The notes beneath the pieces were generated by a model that saw only the letters and a list, made by a program, of their open reading frames with translations, was not told the origin of the DNA and did no database searches. A stretch of 64,000 nt of DNA from Nansenia antarctica (lineage: Eukaryota; Chordata; Actinopteri; Argentiniformes; Microstomatidae). Every line of letters starts with the position of its first letter. Position 1 is the stretch's first letter. A program made the position numbers and the translations under genes. Of the stretch, positions 13,302 through 25,190 are shown one piece after another. Location of the stretch: assembly GCA_963989245.1 (NCBI GenBank), contig CAXDII010000319.1, positions 1-64,000 of the forward strand, given 5' to 3'.

Positions 13302-14388
13302 ACGTTGATCACTTTTGAGCAAAAGGCTGCACACACGCAATTCAAGTTGCTCTGATTGTCATTTAGAGTTACATTATAGGATTATTCAACAACAAGTCAA
13401 AATGTGCTCGTGAAAGGCAGAAAACAACACTTTGATAGTTTGATATAACTTGAGAACGAATGCAAAAAACAGTCCACTCTAAGAACAGGCCGCTTGGACA
13501 CTTTCAGAACAGCTCTGTTAATGACTGAAAACAGCTCTCGAAGAGATTGTCAAAAGAGACTCTGAAAACGAAACGTTGATCACTTTTGAGCAAAAGGCTG
13601 CACACACGCAATTCAAGTTGCTCTGATTGTCATTTAGAGTTACATTATAGGATTATTCAACAACAAGTCAAAATGTGCTCGTGAAAGGCAGAAAACAACA
13701 CTTTGATAGTTTGATATAACTTGAGAACGAATGCAAAAAACAGTCCACTCTAAGAACAGGCCGCTTGGACACTTTCAGAACAGCTCTGTTAATGACTGAA
13801 AACAGCTCTCGAAGAGATTGTCAAAAGAGACTCTGAAAACGAAACGTTGATCACTTTTGAGCAAAAGGCTGCACACACGCAATTCAAGTTGCTCTGATTG
13901 TCATTTAGAGTTACATTATAGGATTATTCAACAACAAGTCAAAATGTGCTCGTGAAAGGCAGAAAACAACAATTTGATAGTTTGATATAACTTGAGAACG
14001 AATGCAAAAAACAGTCCACTCTAAGAACAGGCCGCTTGGACACTTTCAGAACAGCTCTGTTAATGACTGAAAACAGCTCTCGAAGAGATTGTCAAAAGAG
14101 ACTCCGAAAACGAAACGTTGATCACTTTTGAGCAAAAGGCTGCACACACGCAATTCAAGTTGCTCCTGATTGTCATTTAGAGTTACATTATAGGATTATT
14201 CAACAACAAGTCAAAATGTGCTCGTGAAAGGCAGAAAACAACACTTTGATAGTTTGATATAACTTGAGAACGAATGCAAAAAACACAGTCCATTCTAAGA
14301 ACAGGCCGCTTGGACACTTTCAGAACAGCTCTGTTAATGACTGAAAACAGCTCTCGAAGAGATTGTCAAAAGAGACTCCGAAAACGAA

Positions 14389-17300
14389 ACGTTGATCACT
14401 TTTGAGCAAAAGGCTGCACACACGCAATTCAAGTTGCTCTGATTGTCATTTAGAGTTACATTATAGGATTATTCATCAACAAGTCAAAATGTGCTCGTGA
14501 AAGGCAGAAAACAACACTTTGATAGTTTGATATAACTTGAGAACGAATGCAAAAAACAGTCCACTCTAAGAACAGGCCGCTTGGACACTTTCAGAACAGC
14601 TCTGTTAATGACTGAAAACAGCTCTCGAAGAGATTGTCAAAAGAGACTCTGAAAACGAAACGTTGATCACTTTTGAGCAAAAGGCTGCACACACGCAATT
14701 CAAGTTGCTCTGATTGTCATTTAGAGTTACAATATAGGATTATTCAACAACAAGTCAAAATGTGCTCGTGAAAGGCAGAAAACAACACTTTGATAGTTTG
14801 ATATAACTTGAGAACGAATGCAAAAAACAGTCCACTCTAAGAACAGGCCGCTTGGACACTTTCAGAACAGCTCTGTTAATGACTGAAAACAGCTCTCGAA
14901 GAGATTGCCAAAAGAGACTCTGAAAACGAAACGTTGATCACTTTTGAGCAAAAGGCTGCACACACGCAATTCAAGTTGCTCTGATTGTCATTTAGAGTTA
15001 CAATATAGGATTATTCAACAACAAGTCAAAATGTGCTCGTGAAAGGCAGAAAACAACACTTTGATAGTTTGATATAACTTGAGAACGAATGCAAAAAACA
15101 GTCCACTCTAAGAACAGGCCGCTTGGACACTTTCAGAACAGCTCTGTTAATGACTGAAAACAGCTCTCGAAGAGATTGTCAAAAGAGACTCTGAAAACGA
15201 AACGTTGATCACTTTTGAGCAAAAGGCTGCACACACGCAATTCAAGTTGCTCTGATTGTCATTTAGAGTTACATTATAGGATTATTCAACAACAAGTCAA
15301 AATGTGCTCGTGAAAGGCAGAAAACAACACTTTGATAGTTTGATATAACTTGAGAACGAATGCAAAAACAGTCCACTCTAAGAACAGGCCGCTTGGACAC
15401 TTTCAGAACAGCTCTGTTAATGACTGAAAACAGCTCTCGAAGAGATTGTCAAAAGAGACTCTGAAAACGAAACGTTGATCACTTTTGAGCAAAAGGCTGC
15501 ACACACGCAATTCAAGTTGCTCTGATTGTCATTTAGAGTTACATTATAGGATTATTCAACAACAAGTCAAAATGTGCTCGTGAAAGGCAGAAAACAACAC
15601 TTTGATAGTTTGATATAACTTGAGAACGAATGCAAAAAACAGTCCACTCTAAGAACAGGCCGCTTGGACACTTTCAGAACAGCTCTGTTAATGACTGAAA
15701 ACAGCTCTCGAAGAGATTGTCAAAAGAGACTCTGAAAACGAAACGTTGATCACTTTTGAGCAAAAGGCTGCACACACGCAATTCAAGTTGCTCTGATTGT
15801 CATTTAGAGTTACAATATAGGATTATTCAACAACAAGTCAAAATGTGCTCGTGAAAGGCAGAAAACAACACTTTGATAGTTTGATATAACTTGAGAACGA
15901 ATGCAAAAAACAGTCCACTCTAAGAACAGGCCGCTTGGACACTTTCAGAACAGCTCTGTTAATGACTGAAAACAGCTCTCGAAGAGATTGCCAAAAGAGA
16001 CTCTGAAAACGAAACGTTGATCACTTTTGAGCAAAAGGCTGCACACACGCAATTCAAGTTGCTCTGATTGTCATTTAGAGTTACAATATACGATTATTCA
16101 ACAACAAGTCAAAATGTGCTCGTGAAAGGCAGAAAACAACACTTTGATAGTTTGATATAACTTGAGAACGAATGCAAAAAACAGTCCACTCTAAGAACAG
16201 GCCGCTTGGACACTTTCAGAACAGCTCAGTTAATGACTGAAAACAGCTCTCGAAGAGATTGTCAAAAGAGACTCCGAAAACGAAACGTTGATCACTTTTG
16301 AGCAAAAGGCTGCACACACGCAATTCAAGTTGCTCTGATTGCCATTTAGAGTTACATTATAGGATTATTCAACAACAAGTCAAAATGTGCTCGTGAAAGG
16401 CAGAAAACAACACTTTGATAGTTTGATATAACTTGAGAACGAATGCAAAAAACAGTCCACTCTAAGAACAGGCCGCTTGGACACTTTCAGAACAGCTCTG
16501 TTAATGACTGAAAACAGCTCTCGAAGAGATTGTCAAAAGAGACTCTGAAAACGAAACGTTGATCACTTTTGAGCAAAAGGCTGCACACACGCAATTCAAG
16601 TTGCTCTGATTGTCATTTAGAGTTACATTATAGGATTATTCAACAACAAGTCAAAATGTGCTCGTGAAAGGCAGAAAACAACACTTTGATAGTTTGATAT
16701 AACTTGAGAACGAATGCAAAAAACAGTCCACTCTAAGAACAGGCCGCTTGGACACTTTCAGAACAGCTCTGTTAATGACTGAAAACAGCTCTCGAAGAGA
16801 TTGCCAAAAGAGACTCTGAAAACGAAACGTTGATCACTTTTGAGCAAAAGGCTGCACACACGCAATTCAAGTTGCTCTGATTGTCATTTAGAGTTACATT
16901 ATAGGATTATTCAACAACAAGTCAAAATGTGCTCGTGAAAGGCAGAAAACAACACTTTGATAGTTTGATATAACTTGAGAACGAATGCAAAAACAGTCCA
17001 CTCTAAGAACAGGCCGCTTGGACACTTTCAGAACAGCTCTGTTAATGACTGAAAACAGCTCTCGAAGAGATTGTCAAAAGAGACTCTGAAAACGAAACGT
17101 TGATCACTTTTGAGCAAAAGGCTGCACACACGCAATTCAAGTTGCTCTGATTGTCATTTAGAGTTACATTATAGGATTATTCAACAACAAGTCAAAATGT
17201 GCTCGTGAAAGGCAGAAAACAACACTTTGATAGTTTGATATAACTTGAGAACGAATGCAAAAAACAGTCCACTCTAAGAACAGGCCGCTTGGACACTTTC

Positions 17301-20300
17301 AGAACAGCTCTGTTAATGACTGAAAACAGCTCTCGAAGAGATTGTCAAAAGAGACTCTGAAAACGAAACGTTGATCACTTTTGAGCAAAAGGCTGCACAC
17401 ACGCAATTCAAGTTGCTCTGATTGTCATTTAGAGTTACAATATAGGATTATTCAACAACAAGTCAAAATGTGCTCGTGAAAGGCAGAAAACAACACTTTG
17501 ATAGTTTGATATAACTTGAGAACGAATGCAAAAAACAGTCCACTCTAAGAACAGGCCGCTTGGACACTTTCAGAACAGCTCAGTTAATGACTGAAAACAG
17601 CTCTCGAAGAGATTGTCAAAAGAGACTCCGAAAACGAAACGTTGATCACTTTTGAGCAAAAGGCTGCACACACGCAATTCAAGTTGCTCTGATTGTCATT
17701 TAGAGTTACATTATAGGATTATTCAACAACAAGTCAAAATGTGCTCGTGAAAGGCAGAAAACAACACTTTGATAGTTTGATATAACTTGAGAACGAATGC
17801 AGAAAACAGTCCACTCTAAGAACAGGCCGCTTGGACACTTTCAGAACAGCTCTGTTAATGACTGAAAACAGCTCTCGAAGAGATTGTCAAAAGAGACTCT
17901 GAAAACGAAACGTTGAACACTTTTGAGCAAAAGGCTGCACACACGCAATTCAAGTTGCTCTGATTGTCATTTAGAGTTACAATATAGGATTATTCAACAA
18001 CAAGTCAAAATGTGCTCGTGAAAGGCAGAAAACAACACTTTGATAGTTTGATATAACTTGAGAACGAATGCAAAAAACAGTCCACTCTAAGAACAGGCCG
18101 CTTGGACACTTTCAGAGAACAGCTCAGTTAATGACTGAAAACAGCTCTCGAAGAGATTGTCAAAAGAGACTCCGAAAACGAAACGTTGATCACTTTTGAG
18201 CAAAAGGCTGCACACACGCAATTCAAGTTGCTCTGATTGTCATTTAGAGTTACATTATAGGATTATTCAACAACAAGTCAAAATGTGCTCGTGAAAGGCA
18301 GAAAACAACACTTTGATAGTTTGATATAACTTGAGAACGAATGCAAAAACAGTCCACTCTAAGAACAGGCCGCTTGGACACTTTCAGAACAGCTCTGTTA
18401 ATGACTGAAAACAGCTCTCGAAGAGATTGTCAAAAGAGACTCCGAAAACGAAACGTTGATCACTTTTGAGCAAAAGGCTGCACACACGCAATTCAAGTTG
18501 CTCTGATTGTCATTTAGAGTTACATTATAGGATTATTCAACAACAAGTCAAAATGTGCTCGTGAAAGGCAGAAAACAACACTTTGATAGTTTGATATAAC
18601 TTGAGAACGAATGCAAAAACAGTCCACTCTAAGAACAGGCCGCTTGGACACTTTCAGAACAGCTCTGTTAATGACTGAAAACAGCTCTCGAAGAGATTGT
18701 CAAAAGAGACTCTGAAAACGAAACGTTGATCACTTTTGAGCAAAAGGCTGCACACACGCAATTCAAGTTGCTCTGATTGTCATTTAGAGTTACATTATAG
18801 GATTATTCAACAACAAGTCAAAATGTGCTCGTGAAAGGCAGAAAACAACACTTTGATAGTTTGATATAACTTGAGAACGAATGCAAAAAACTGTCCACTC
18901 TAAGAACAGGCCGCTTGGACACTTTCAGAACAGCTCAGTTAATGACTGAAAACAGCTCTCGAAGAGATTGTCAAAAGAGACTCCGAAAACGAAACGTTGA
19001 TCACTTTTGAGCAAAAGACTGCACACACGCAATTCAAGTTGCTCTGATTGTCATTTAGAGTTACATTATAGGATTATTCAACAACAAGTCAAAATGTGCT
19101 CGTGAAAGGCAGAAAACAACACTTTGATAGTTTGATATAACTTGAGAACGAATGCAGAAAACAGTCCACTCTAAGAACAGGCCGCTTGGACACTTTCAGA
19201 ACAGCTCAGTTAATGACTGAAAACAGCTCTCGAAGAGATTGTCAAAAGAGACTCCGAAAACGAAACGTTGATCACTTTTGAGCAAAAGGCTGCACACACG
19301 CAATTCAAGTTGCTCTGATTGTCATTTAGAGTTACATTATAGGATTATTCAACAACAAGTCAAAATGTGCTCGTGAAAGGCAGAAAACAACACTTTGATA
19401 GTTTGATATAACTTGAGAACGAATGCAAAAACAGTCCACTCTAAGAACAGGCCGCTTGGACACTTTCAGAACAGCTCTGTTAATGACTGAAAACAGCTCT
19501 CGAAGAGATTGTCAAAAGAGACTCCGAAAACGAAACGTTGATCACTTTTGAGCAAAAGGCTGCACACACGCAATTCAAGTTGCTCTGATTGTCATTTAGA
19601 GTTACATTATAGGATTATTCAACAACAAGTCAAAATGTGCTCGTGAAAGGCAGAAAACAACACTTTGATAGTTTGATATAACTTGAGAACGAATGCAAAA
19701 ACAGTCCACTCTAAGAACAGGCCGCTTGGACACTTTCAGAACAGCTCTGTTAATGACTGAAAACAGCTCTCGAAGAGATTGTCAAAAGAGACTCTGAAAA
19801 CGAAACGTTGATCACTTTTGAGCAAAAGGCTGCACACACGCAATTCAAGTTGCTCTGATTGTCATTTAGAGTTACATTATAGGATTATTCAACAACAAGT
19901 CAAAATGTGCTCGTGAAAGGCAGAAAACAACAATTTGATAGTTTGATATAACTTGAGAACGAATGCAAAAAACAGTCCACTCTAAGAACAGGCCGCTTGG
20001 ACACTTTCAGAACAGCTCTGTTAATGACTGAAAACAGCTCTCGAAGAGATTTTCAAAAGAGACTCCGAAAACGAAACGTTGATCACTTTTGAGCAAAAGG
20101 CTGCACACACGCAATTCAAGTTGCTCTGATTGTCATTTAGAGTTACATTATAGGATTATTCAACAACAAGTCAAAATGTGCTCGTGAAAGGCAGAAAACA
20201 ACACTTTGATAGTTTGATATAACTTGAGAACGAATGCAAAAAACAGTCCACTCTAAGAACAGGCCGCTTGGACACTTTCAGAACAGCTCTGTTAATGACT

Positions 20301-21158
20301 GAAAACAGCTCTCGAAGAGATTGTCAAAAGAGACTCTGAAAACGAAACGTTGATCACTTTTGAGCAAAAGGCTGCACACACGCAATTCAAGTTGCTCTGA
20401 TTGTCATTTAGAGTTACAATATAGGATTATTCAACAACAAGTCAAAATGTGCTCGTGAAAGGCAGAAAACAACACTTTGATAGTTTGATATAACTTGAGA
20501 ACGAATGCAAAAAACAGTCCACTCTAAGAACAGGCCGCTTGGACACTTTCAGAACAGCTCAGTTAATGACTGAAAACAGCTCTCGAAGAGATTGTCAAAA
20601 GAGACTCCGAAAACGAAACGTTGATCACTTTTGAGCAAAAGGCTGCACACACGCAATTCAAGTTGCTCTGATTGTCATTTAGAGTTACATTATAGGATTA
20701 TTCAACAACAAGTCAAAATGTGCTCGTGAAAGGCAGAAAACAACACTTTGATAGTTTGATATAACTTGAGAACGAATGCAAAAACAGTCCACTCTAAGAA
20801 CAGACCGCTTGGACACTTTCAGAACAGCTCTGTTAATGACTGAAAACAGCTCTCGAAGAGATTGTCAAAAGAGACTCTGAAAACGAAACGTTGATCACTT
20901 TTGAGCAAAAGGCTGCACACACGCAATTCAAGTTGCTCTGATTGTCATTTAGAGTTACATTATAGGATTGTTCAACAACAAGTCAAAATGTGCTCGTGAA
21001 AGGCAGAAAACAACACTTTGATAGTTTGATATAACTTGAGAACGAATGCAAAAAACAGTCCACTCTAAGAACAGGCCGCTTGGACACTTTCAGAACAGCT
21101 CTGTTAATGACTGAAAACAGCTCTCGAAGAGATTGTCAAAAGAGACTCTGAAAACGAA
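14389..21158 (+). repeat. Zone 2 subarray (J, X and five-A monomers)
   Basis: Monomers 54-78. Characteristic variants are J (CAATATAGG; starts 14660, 14931, 15743, 16014, 17368, 17910, 20347), X, and monomers whose A run is one shorter (GCAAAAACAG, 270 bp; starts 15202, 16827, 18183, 18453, 19265, 19535, 20618). The five-A form was seen nowhere else. GATTGCC for GATTGTC appears in monomers starting 14660, 15743 and 16556. GCAGAAAACAG appears in those starting 17639 and 18994. No CTCC or CA insertions and no D monomers occur. A loose 4-5 monomer rhythm (J, s, five-A, s) is visible, but no strict higher-order unit. Confidence 0.82.
17910..18182 (+). repeat. 273-bp J+X monomer with lost TGATCA palindrome
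   Basis: CGTTGAACAC replaces CGTTGATCAC, the only loss of the TGATCA palindrome I noticed. A 2-bp GA duplication gives TCAGAGAACAGC, making the monomer 273 bp. It also carries J and X. A private set of changes in one copy indicates a mutation not yet spread by homogenisation. Confidence 0.85.
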
Positions 21159-22503
21159 ACGTTGATCACTTTTGAGCAAAAGGCTGCACACACGCAATTC
21201 AAGTTGCTCTGATTGTCATTTAGAGTTACATTATAGGATTATTCAACAACAAGTCAAAATGTGCTCGTGAAAGGCAGAAAACAACACTTTGATAGTTTGA
21301 TATAACTTGAGAACGAATGCAAAAAACAGTCCACTCTAAGAACAGGCCGCTTGGACACTTTCAGAACAGCTCAGTTAATGACTGAAAACAGCTCTCGAAG
21401 AGATTGTCAAAAGAGACTCCGAAAACGAAACGTTGATCACTTTTGAGCAAAAGGCTGCACACACGCAATTCAAGTTGCTCTGATCGTCATTTAGAGTTAC
21501 ATTATAGGATTATTCAACAACAAGTCAAAATGTGCTCGTGAAAGGCAGAAAACAACACTTTGATAGTTTGATATAACTTGAGAACGAATGCAAAAAACAG
21601 TCCACTCTAAGAACAGGCCGCTTGGACACTTTCAGAACAGCTCTGTTAATGACTGAAAACAGCTCTCGAAGAGATTGTCAAAAGAGACTCTGAAAACGAA
21701 ACGTTGATCACTTTTGAGCAAAAGGCTGCACACACGCAATTCAAGTTGCTCTGATTGTCATTTAGAGTTACATTATAGGATTATTCAACAACAAGTCAAA
21801 ATGTGCTCGTGAAAGGCAGAAAACAACAATTTGATAGTTTGATATAACTTGAGAACGAATGCAAAAAACAGTCCACTCTAAGAACAGGCCGCTTGGACAC
21901 TTTCAGAACAGCTCTGTTAATGACTGAAAACAGCTCTCGAAGAGATTGTCAAAAGAGACTCCGAAAACGAAACGTTGATCAATTTTGAGCAAAAGGCTGC
22001 ACACACGCAATTCAAGTTGCTCTGATTGTCATTTAGAGTTACATTATAGGATTATTCAACAACAAGTCAAAATGTGCTCGTGAAAGGCAGAAAACAACAC
22101 TTTGATAGTTTGATATAACTTGAGAACGAATGCAAAAAACAGTCCACTCTAAGAACAGGCCGCTTGAACACTTTCAGAACAGTTCTGTTAATGACTGAAA
22201 ACAGCTCTCGAAGAGATTGTCAAAAGAGACTCCGAAAACGAAACGTTGATCACTTTTGAGCAAAAGGCTGCACGCACGCAATTCATGTTGCCCTGATTGT
22301 CATTTAGAGTTACATTATAGGAGCATTCAGCAACAAGTCAAAATGTGCTCCAGAAAAGCAGAAAACAACACTGATAGAACTTGAGAACGAATGCAAAAAA
22401 CAGTCCACTCTAAGAACAGGCCGCTTGGACACTTTCAGAACAGCTCTGTTAATGACTGAAAACAGCTCTCGAAGAGATTGTCAAAAGAGACTCTGAAAAC
22501 GAA
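21159..22503 (+). repeat. Zone 3 five-monomer unit, copy 1
   Basis: Monomers start at 21159 (X+C), 21430 (TGATCGTC, T), 21701 (A+C), 21972 (ATCAATTTT, CTTGAACAC, AGTTCTG, C) and 22243 (D, T). The D copy here has CACGCACGC, while its counterpart at 23859 has CACACACGC, the one difference I saw between the two five-mers. Confidence 0.85.
22243..22503 (+). repeat. First D-type monomer (261 bp, diverged class)
   Basis: Relative to the standard form it has T81G, T82C and A88G (GAGCATTCAGC), G109C, T110A and G115A (CTCCAGAAAAGCAG), and CACTGATAGAACTTG with 10 bp lost from the CACTTTGATAG region. It also has CATGTTGCCCTG. D monomers number 22, all at or right of here, starting 22243, 23859, 24662, 25191, 26537, 31695, 35480, 37639, 40341, 42229, 46011, 48170, 49787, 50315, 51660, 53541, 54344, 55147, 56492, 58644, 61344 and 62419. 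From 26537 on, 13 carry CACACCC, and 12 of those are followed at once by E. Confidence 0.92.
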
Positions 22504-22774
22504 ACGTTGATCACTTTTGAGCAAAAGGCTGCACACACGCAATTCAAGTTGCTCTGATTGTCATTTAGAGTTACATTATAGGATTATTCAACAACAAGTC
22601 AAAATGTGCTCGTGAAAGGCAGAAAACAACAATTTGATAGTTTGATATAACTTGAGAACGAATGCAAAAAACAGTCCACTCTAAGAACAGGCCGCTTGGA
22701 CACTTTCAGAACAGCTCTGTTAATGACTGAAAACAGCTCTCGAAGAGATTGTCAAAAGAGACTCTGAAAACGAA

Positions 22775-24119
22775 ACGTTGATCACTTTTGAGCAAAAGGC
22801 TGCACACACGCAATTCAAGTTGCTCTGATTGTCATTTAGAGTTACATTATAGGATTATTCAACAACAAGTCAAAATGTGCTCGTGAAAGGCAGAAAACAA
22901 CACTTTGATAGTTTGATATAACTTGAGAACGAATGCAAAAAACAGTCCACTCTAAGAACAGGCCGCTTGGACACTTTCAGAACAGCTCAGTTAATGACTG
23001 AAAACAGCTCTCGAAGAGATTGTCAAAAGAGACTCCGAAAACGAAACGTTGATCACTTTTGAGCAAAAGGCTGCACACACGCAATTCAAGTTGCTCTGAT
23101 CGTCATTTAGAGTTACATTATAGGATTATTCAACAACAAGTCAAAATGTGCTCGTGAAAGGCAGAAAACAACACTTTGATAGTTTGATATAACTTGAGAA
23201 CGAATGCAAAAAACAGTCCACTCTAAGAACAGGCCGCTTGGACACTTTCAGAACAGCTCTGTTAATGACTGAAAACAGCTCTCGAAGAGATTGTCAAAAG
23301 AGACTCTGAAAACGAAACGTTGATCACTTTTGAGCAAAAGGCTGCACACACGCAATTCAAGTTGCTCTGATTGTCATTTAGAGTTACATTATAGGATTAT
23401 TCAACAACAAGTCAAAATGTGCTCGTGAAAGGCAGAAAACAACAATTTGATAGTTTGATATAACTTGAGAACGAATGCAAAAAACAGTCCACTCTAAGAA
23501 CAGGCCGCTTGGACACTTTCAGAACAGCTCTGTTAATGACTGAAAACAGCTCTCGAAGAGATTGTCAAAAGAGACTCCGAAAACGAAACGTTGATCAATT
23601 TTGAGCAAAAGGCTGCACACACGCAATTCAAGTTGCTCTGATTGTCATTTAGAGTTACATTATAGGATTATTCAACAACAAGTCAAAATGTGCTCGTGAA
23701 AGGCAGAAAACAACACTTTGATAGTTTGATATAACTTGAGAACGAATGCAAAAAACAGTCCACTCTAAGAACAGGCCGCTTGAACACTTTCAGAACAGTT
23801 CTGTTAATGACTGAAAACAGCTCTCGAAGAGATTGTCAAAAGAGACTCCGAAAACGAAACGTTGATCACTTTTGAGCAAAAGGCTGCACACACGCAATTC
23901 ATGTTGCCCTGATTGTCATTTAGAGTTACATTATAGGAGCATTCAGCAACAAGTCAAAATGTGCTCCAGAAAAGCAGAAAACAACACTGATAGAACTTGA
24001 GAACGAATGCAAAAAACAGTCCACTCTAAGAACAGGCCGCTTGGACACTTTCAGAACAGCTCTGTTAATGACTGAAAACAGCTCTCGAAGAGATTGTCAA
24101 AAGAGACTCTGAAAACGAA
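22775..24119 (+). repeat. Zone 3 five-monomer unit, copy 2
   Basis: Monomers start at 22775 (X+C), 23046 (TGATCGTC), 23317 (A+C), 23588 (ATCAATTTT with AGTTCTG) and 23859 (D). Order, lengths and private substitutions match copy 1 at 21159. The preceding monomer at 22504 (A+T) has no counterpart before copy 1, so the exchange points lie inside or next to it. Confidence 0.85.
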
Positions 24120-24922
24120 ACGTTGATCACTTTTGAGCAAAAGGCTGCACACACGCAATTCAAGTTGCTCTGATTGTCATTTAGAGTTACATTATAGGAT
24201 TATTCAACAACAAGTCAAAATGTGCTCGTGAAAGGCAGAAAACAACAATTTGATAGTTTGATATAACTTGAGAACGAATGCAAAAAACAGTCCACTCTAA
24301 GAACAGGCCGCTTGGACACTTTCAGAACAGCTCTGTTAATGACTGAAAACAGCTCTCGAAGAGATTGTCAAAAGAGACTCCGAAAACGAAACGTTGATCA
24401 ATTTTGAGCAAAAGGCTGCACACACGCAATTCAAGTTGCTCTGATTGTCATTTAGAGTTACATTATAGGATTATTCAACAACAAGTCAAAATGTGCTCGT
24501 GAAAGGCAGAAAACAACACTTTGATAGTTTGATATAACTTGAGAACGAATGCAAAAAACAGTCCACTCTAAGAACAGGCCGCTTGAACACTTTCAGAACA
24601 GTTCTGTTAATGACTGAAAACAGCTCTCGAAGAGATTGTCAAAAGAGACTCCGAAAACGAAACGTTGATCACTTTTGAGCAAAAGGCTGCACACACGCAA
24701 TTCATGTTGCCCTGATTGTCATTTAGAGTTACATTATAGGAGCATTCAGCAACAAGTCAAAATGTGCTCCAGAAAAGCAGAAAACAACACTGATAGAACT
24801 TGAGAACGAATGCAAAAAACAGTCCACTCTAAGAACAGGCCGCTTGGACACTTTCAGAACAGCTCTGTTAATGACTGAAAACAGCTCTCGAAGAGATTGT
24901 CAAAAGAGACTCCGAAAACGAA
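24120..24922 (+). repeat. Zone 3 three-monomer partial unit
   Basis: A+C (24120), ATCAATTTT with AGTTCTG (24391) and D (24662), 803 bp, repeat the last three monomers of the five-monomer unit. The D here ends CTCCG, while the D monomers at 22243 and 23859 end CTCTG. Confidence 0.85.
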
Positions 24923-25190
24923 ACGTTGATCACTTTTGAGCAAAAGGCTGCACACACGCAATTCAAGTTGCTCTGATTGTCATTTAGAGTTACATTATAG
25001 GATTATTCAACAACAAGTCAAAATGTGCTCGTGAAAGGCAGAAAACAACACTGATAGTTTGATATAACTTGAGAACGAATGAAAAAACAGTCCACTCTAA
25101 GAACAGGCCGCTTGGACACTTTCAGAACAGCTCTCTTAATGACTGAAAACAGCTCTCGAAGAGATTGTCAAAAGAGACTCCGAAAACGAA
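24923..25190 (+). repeat. N-type monomer (268 bp)
   Basis: It has CACTGATAG (loss of TT from CACTTTGATAG), GAATGAAAAAACAG (loss of C) and GCTCTCTTAATG. It keeps TTTGATATAAC, which D has lost. N features recur at 50048 and in the mosaic monomers at 52735 and 57567. N may be an intermediate between standard and D, since an 8-bp loss from its CACTGATAGTTTGATAT stretch would give the D arrangement. Confidence 0.85.

Larger units (their letters stand above)
1..14388 (+). repeat. Zone 1 subarray (CTCC-insert, CA-insert and A-type monomers)
   Basis: Monomers 1-53. Two insertions are confined to this zone. One is an extra C giving GCTCCTGATT (11 monomers, starting 1085, 2169, 3796, 5425, 8140, 8683, 10312, 11399, 11942, 13029, 14115). 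The other is an extra CA giving AAAAAACACAG (8 monomers, starting 1085, 3796, 5968, 7325, 9226, 10312, 11942, 14115). A-type CAATTT monomers recur about every third to seventh copy. No D, E, F, G, H, I, K or L monomers occur here. The last marker monomer ends at 14388, after which neither insertion is seen again, so the edge is sharp to about one monomer. Confidence 0.88.
9499..14388 (+). repeat. Zone 1 higher-order block d with 6-mer duplication
   Basis: Eighteen monomers opening with T (9499) and A+X+C (9770) as in the other blocks, but going straight into a tandem six-monomer duplication (10041-11670 and 11671-13301). It ends with T, T, A+C and a last CTCC+CA monomer at 14115-14388, which also has CCATTCTA for CCACTCTA. 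This is the right edge of zone 1. Confidence 0.68.
21159..24922 (+). repeat. Zone 3 subarray: recent 5-mer and 3-mer duplications
   Basis: Monomers 79-92. The order X+C, TGATCGTC, A+C, ATCAATTTT+G+AGTTCTG, D occurs at 21159-22503 and again at 22775-24119 (1345 bp each), separated by one A+T monomer at 22504. The last three monomers occur a third time at 24120-24922 (803 bp). Rare private changes (TGATCG, ATCAATTTT, AGTTCTG, ATTCATGTTGCCCTG) are shared by the copies, which argues for very recent duplication. This zone carries the first D monomers and joins zones 2 and 4. Confidence 0.86.

Noticed and set aside
13125..13340. 71-codon minus-strand open frame
   Set aside because: It begins at TTG, exists only because of one extra A in this monomer, crosses a monomer junction, matches no family I know, and is closed in neighbouring copies.
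22243..22503. D monomers as an inserted foreign element
   Set aside because: D aligns to the standard monomer over its whole length with six main substitutions and a 10-bp loss, so it is a diverged satellite copy with no insertion ends.
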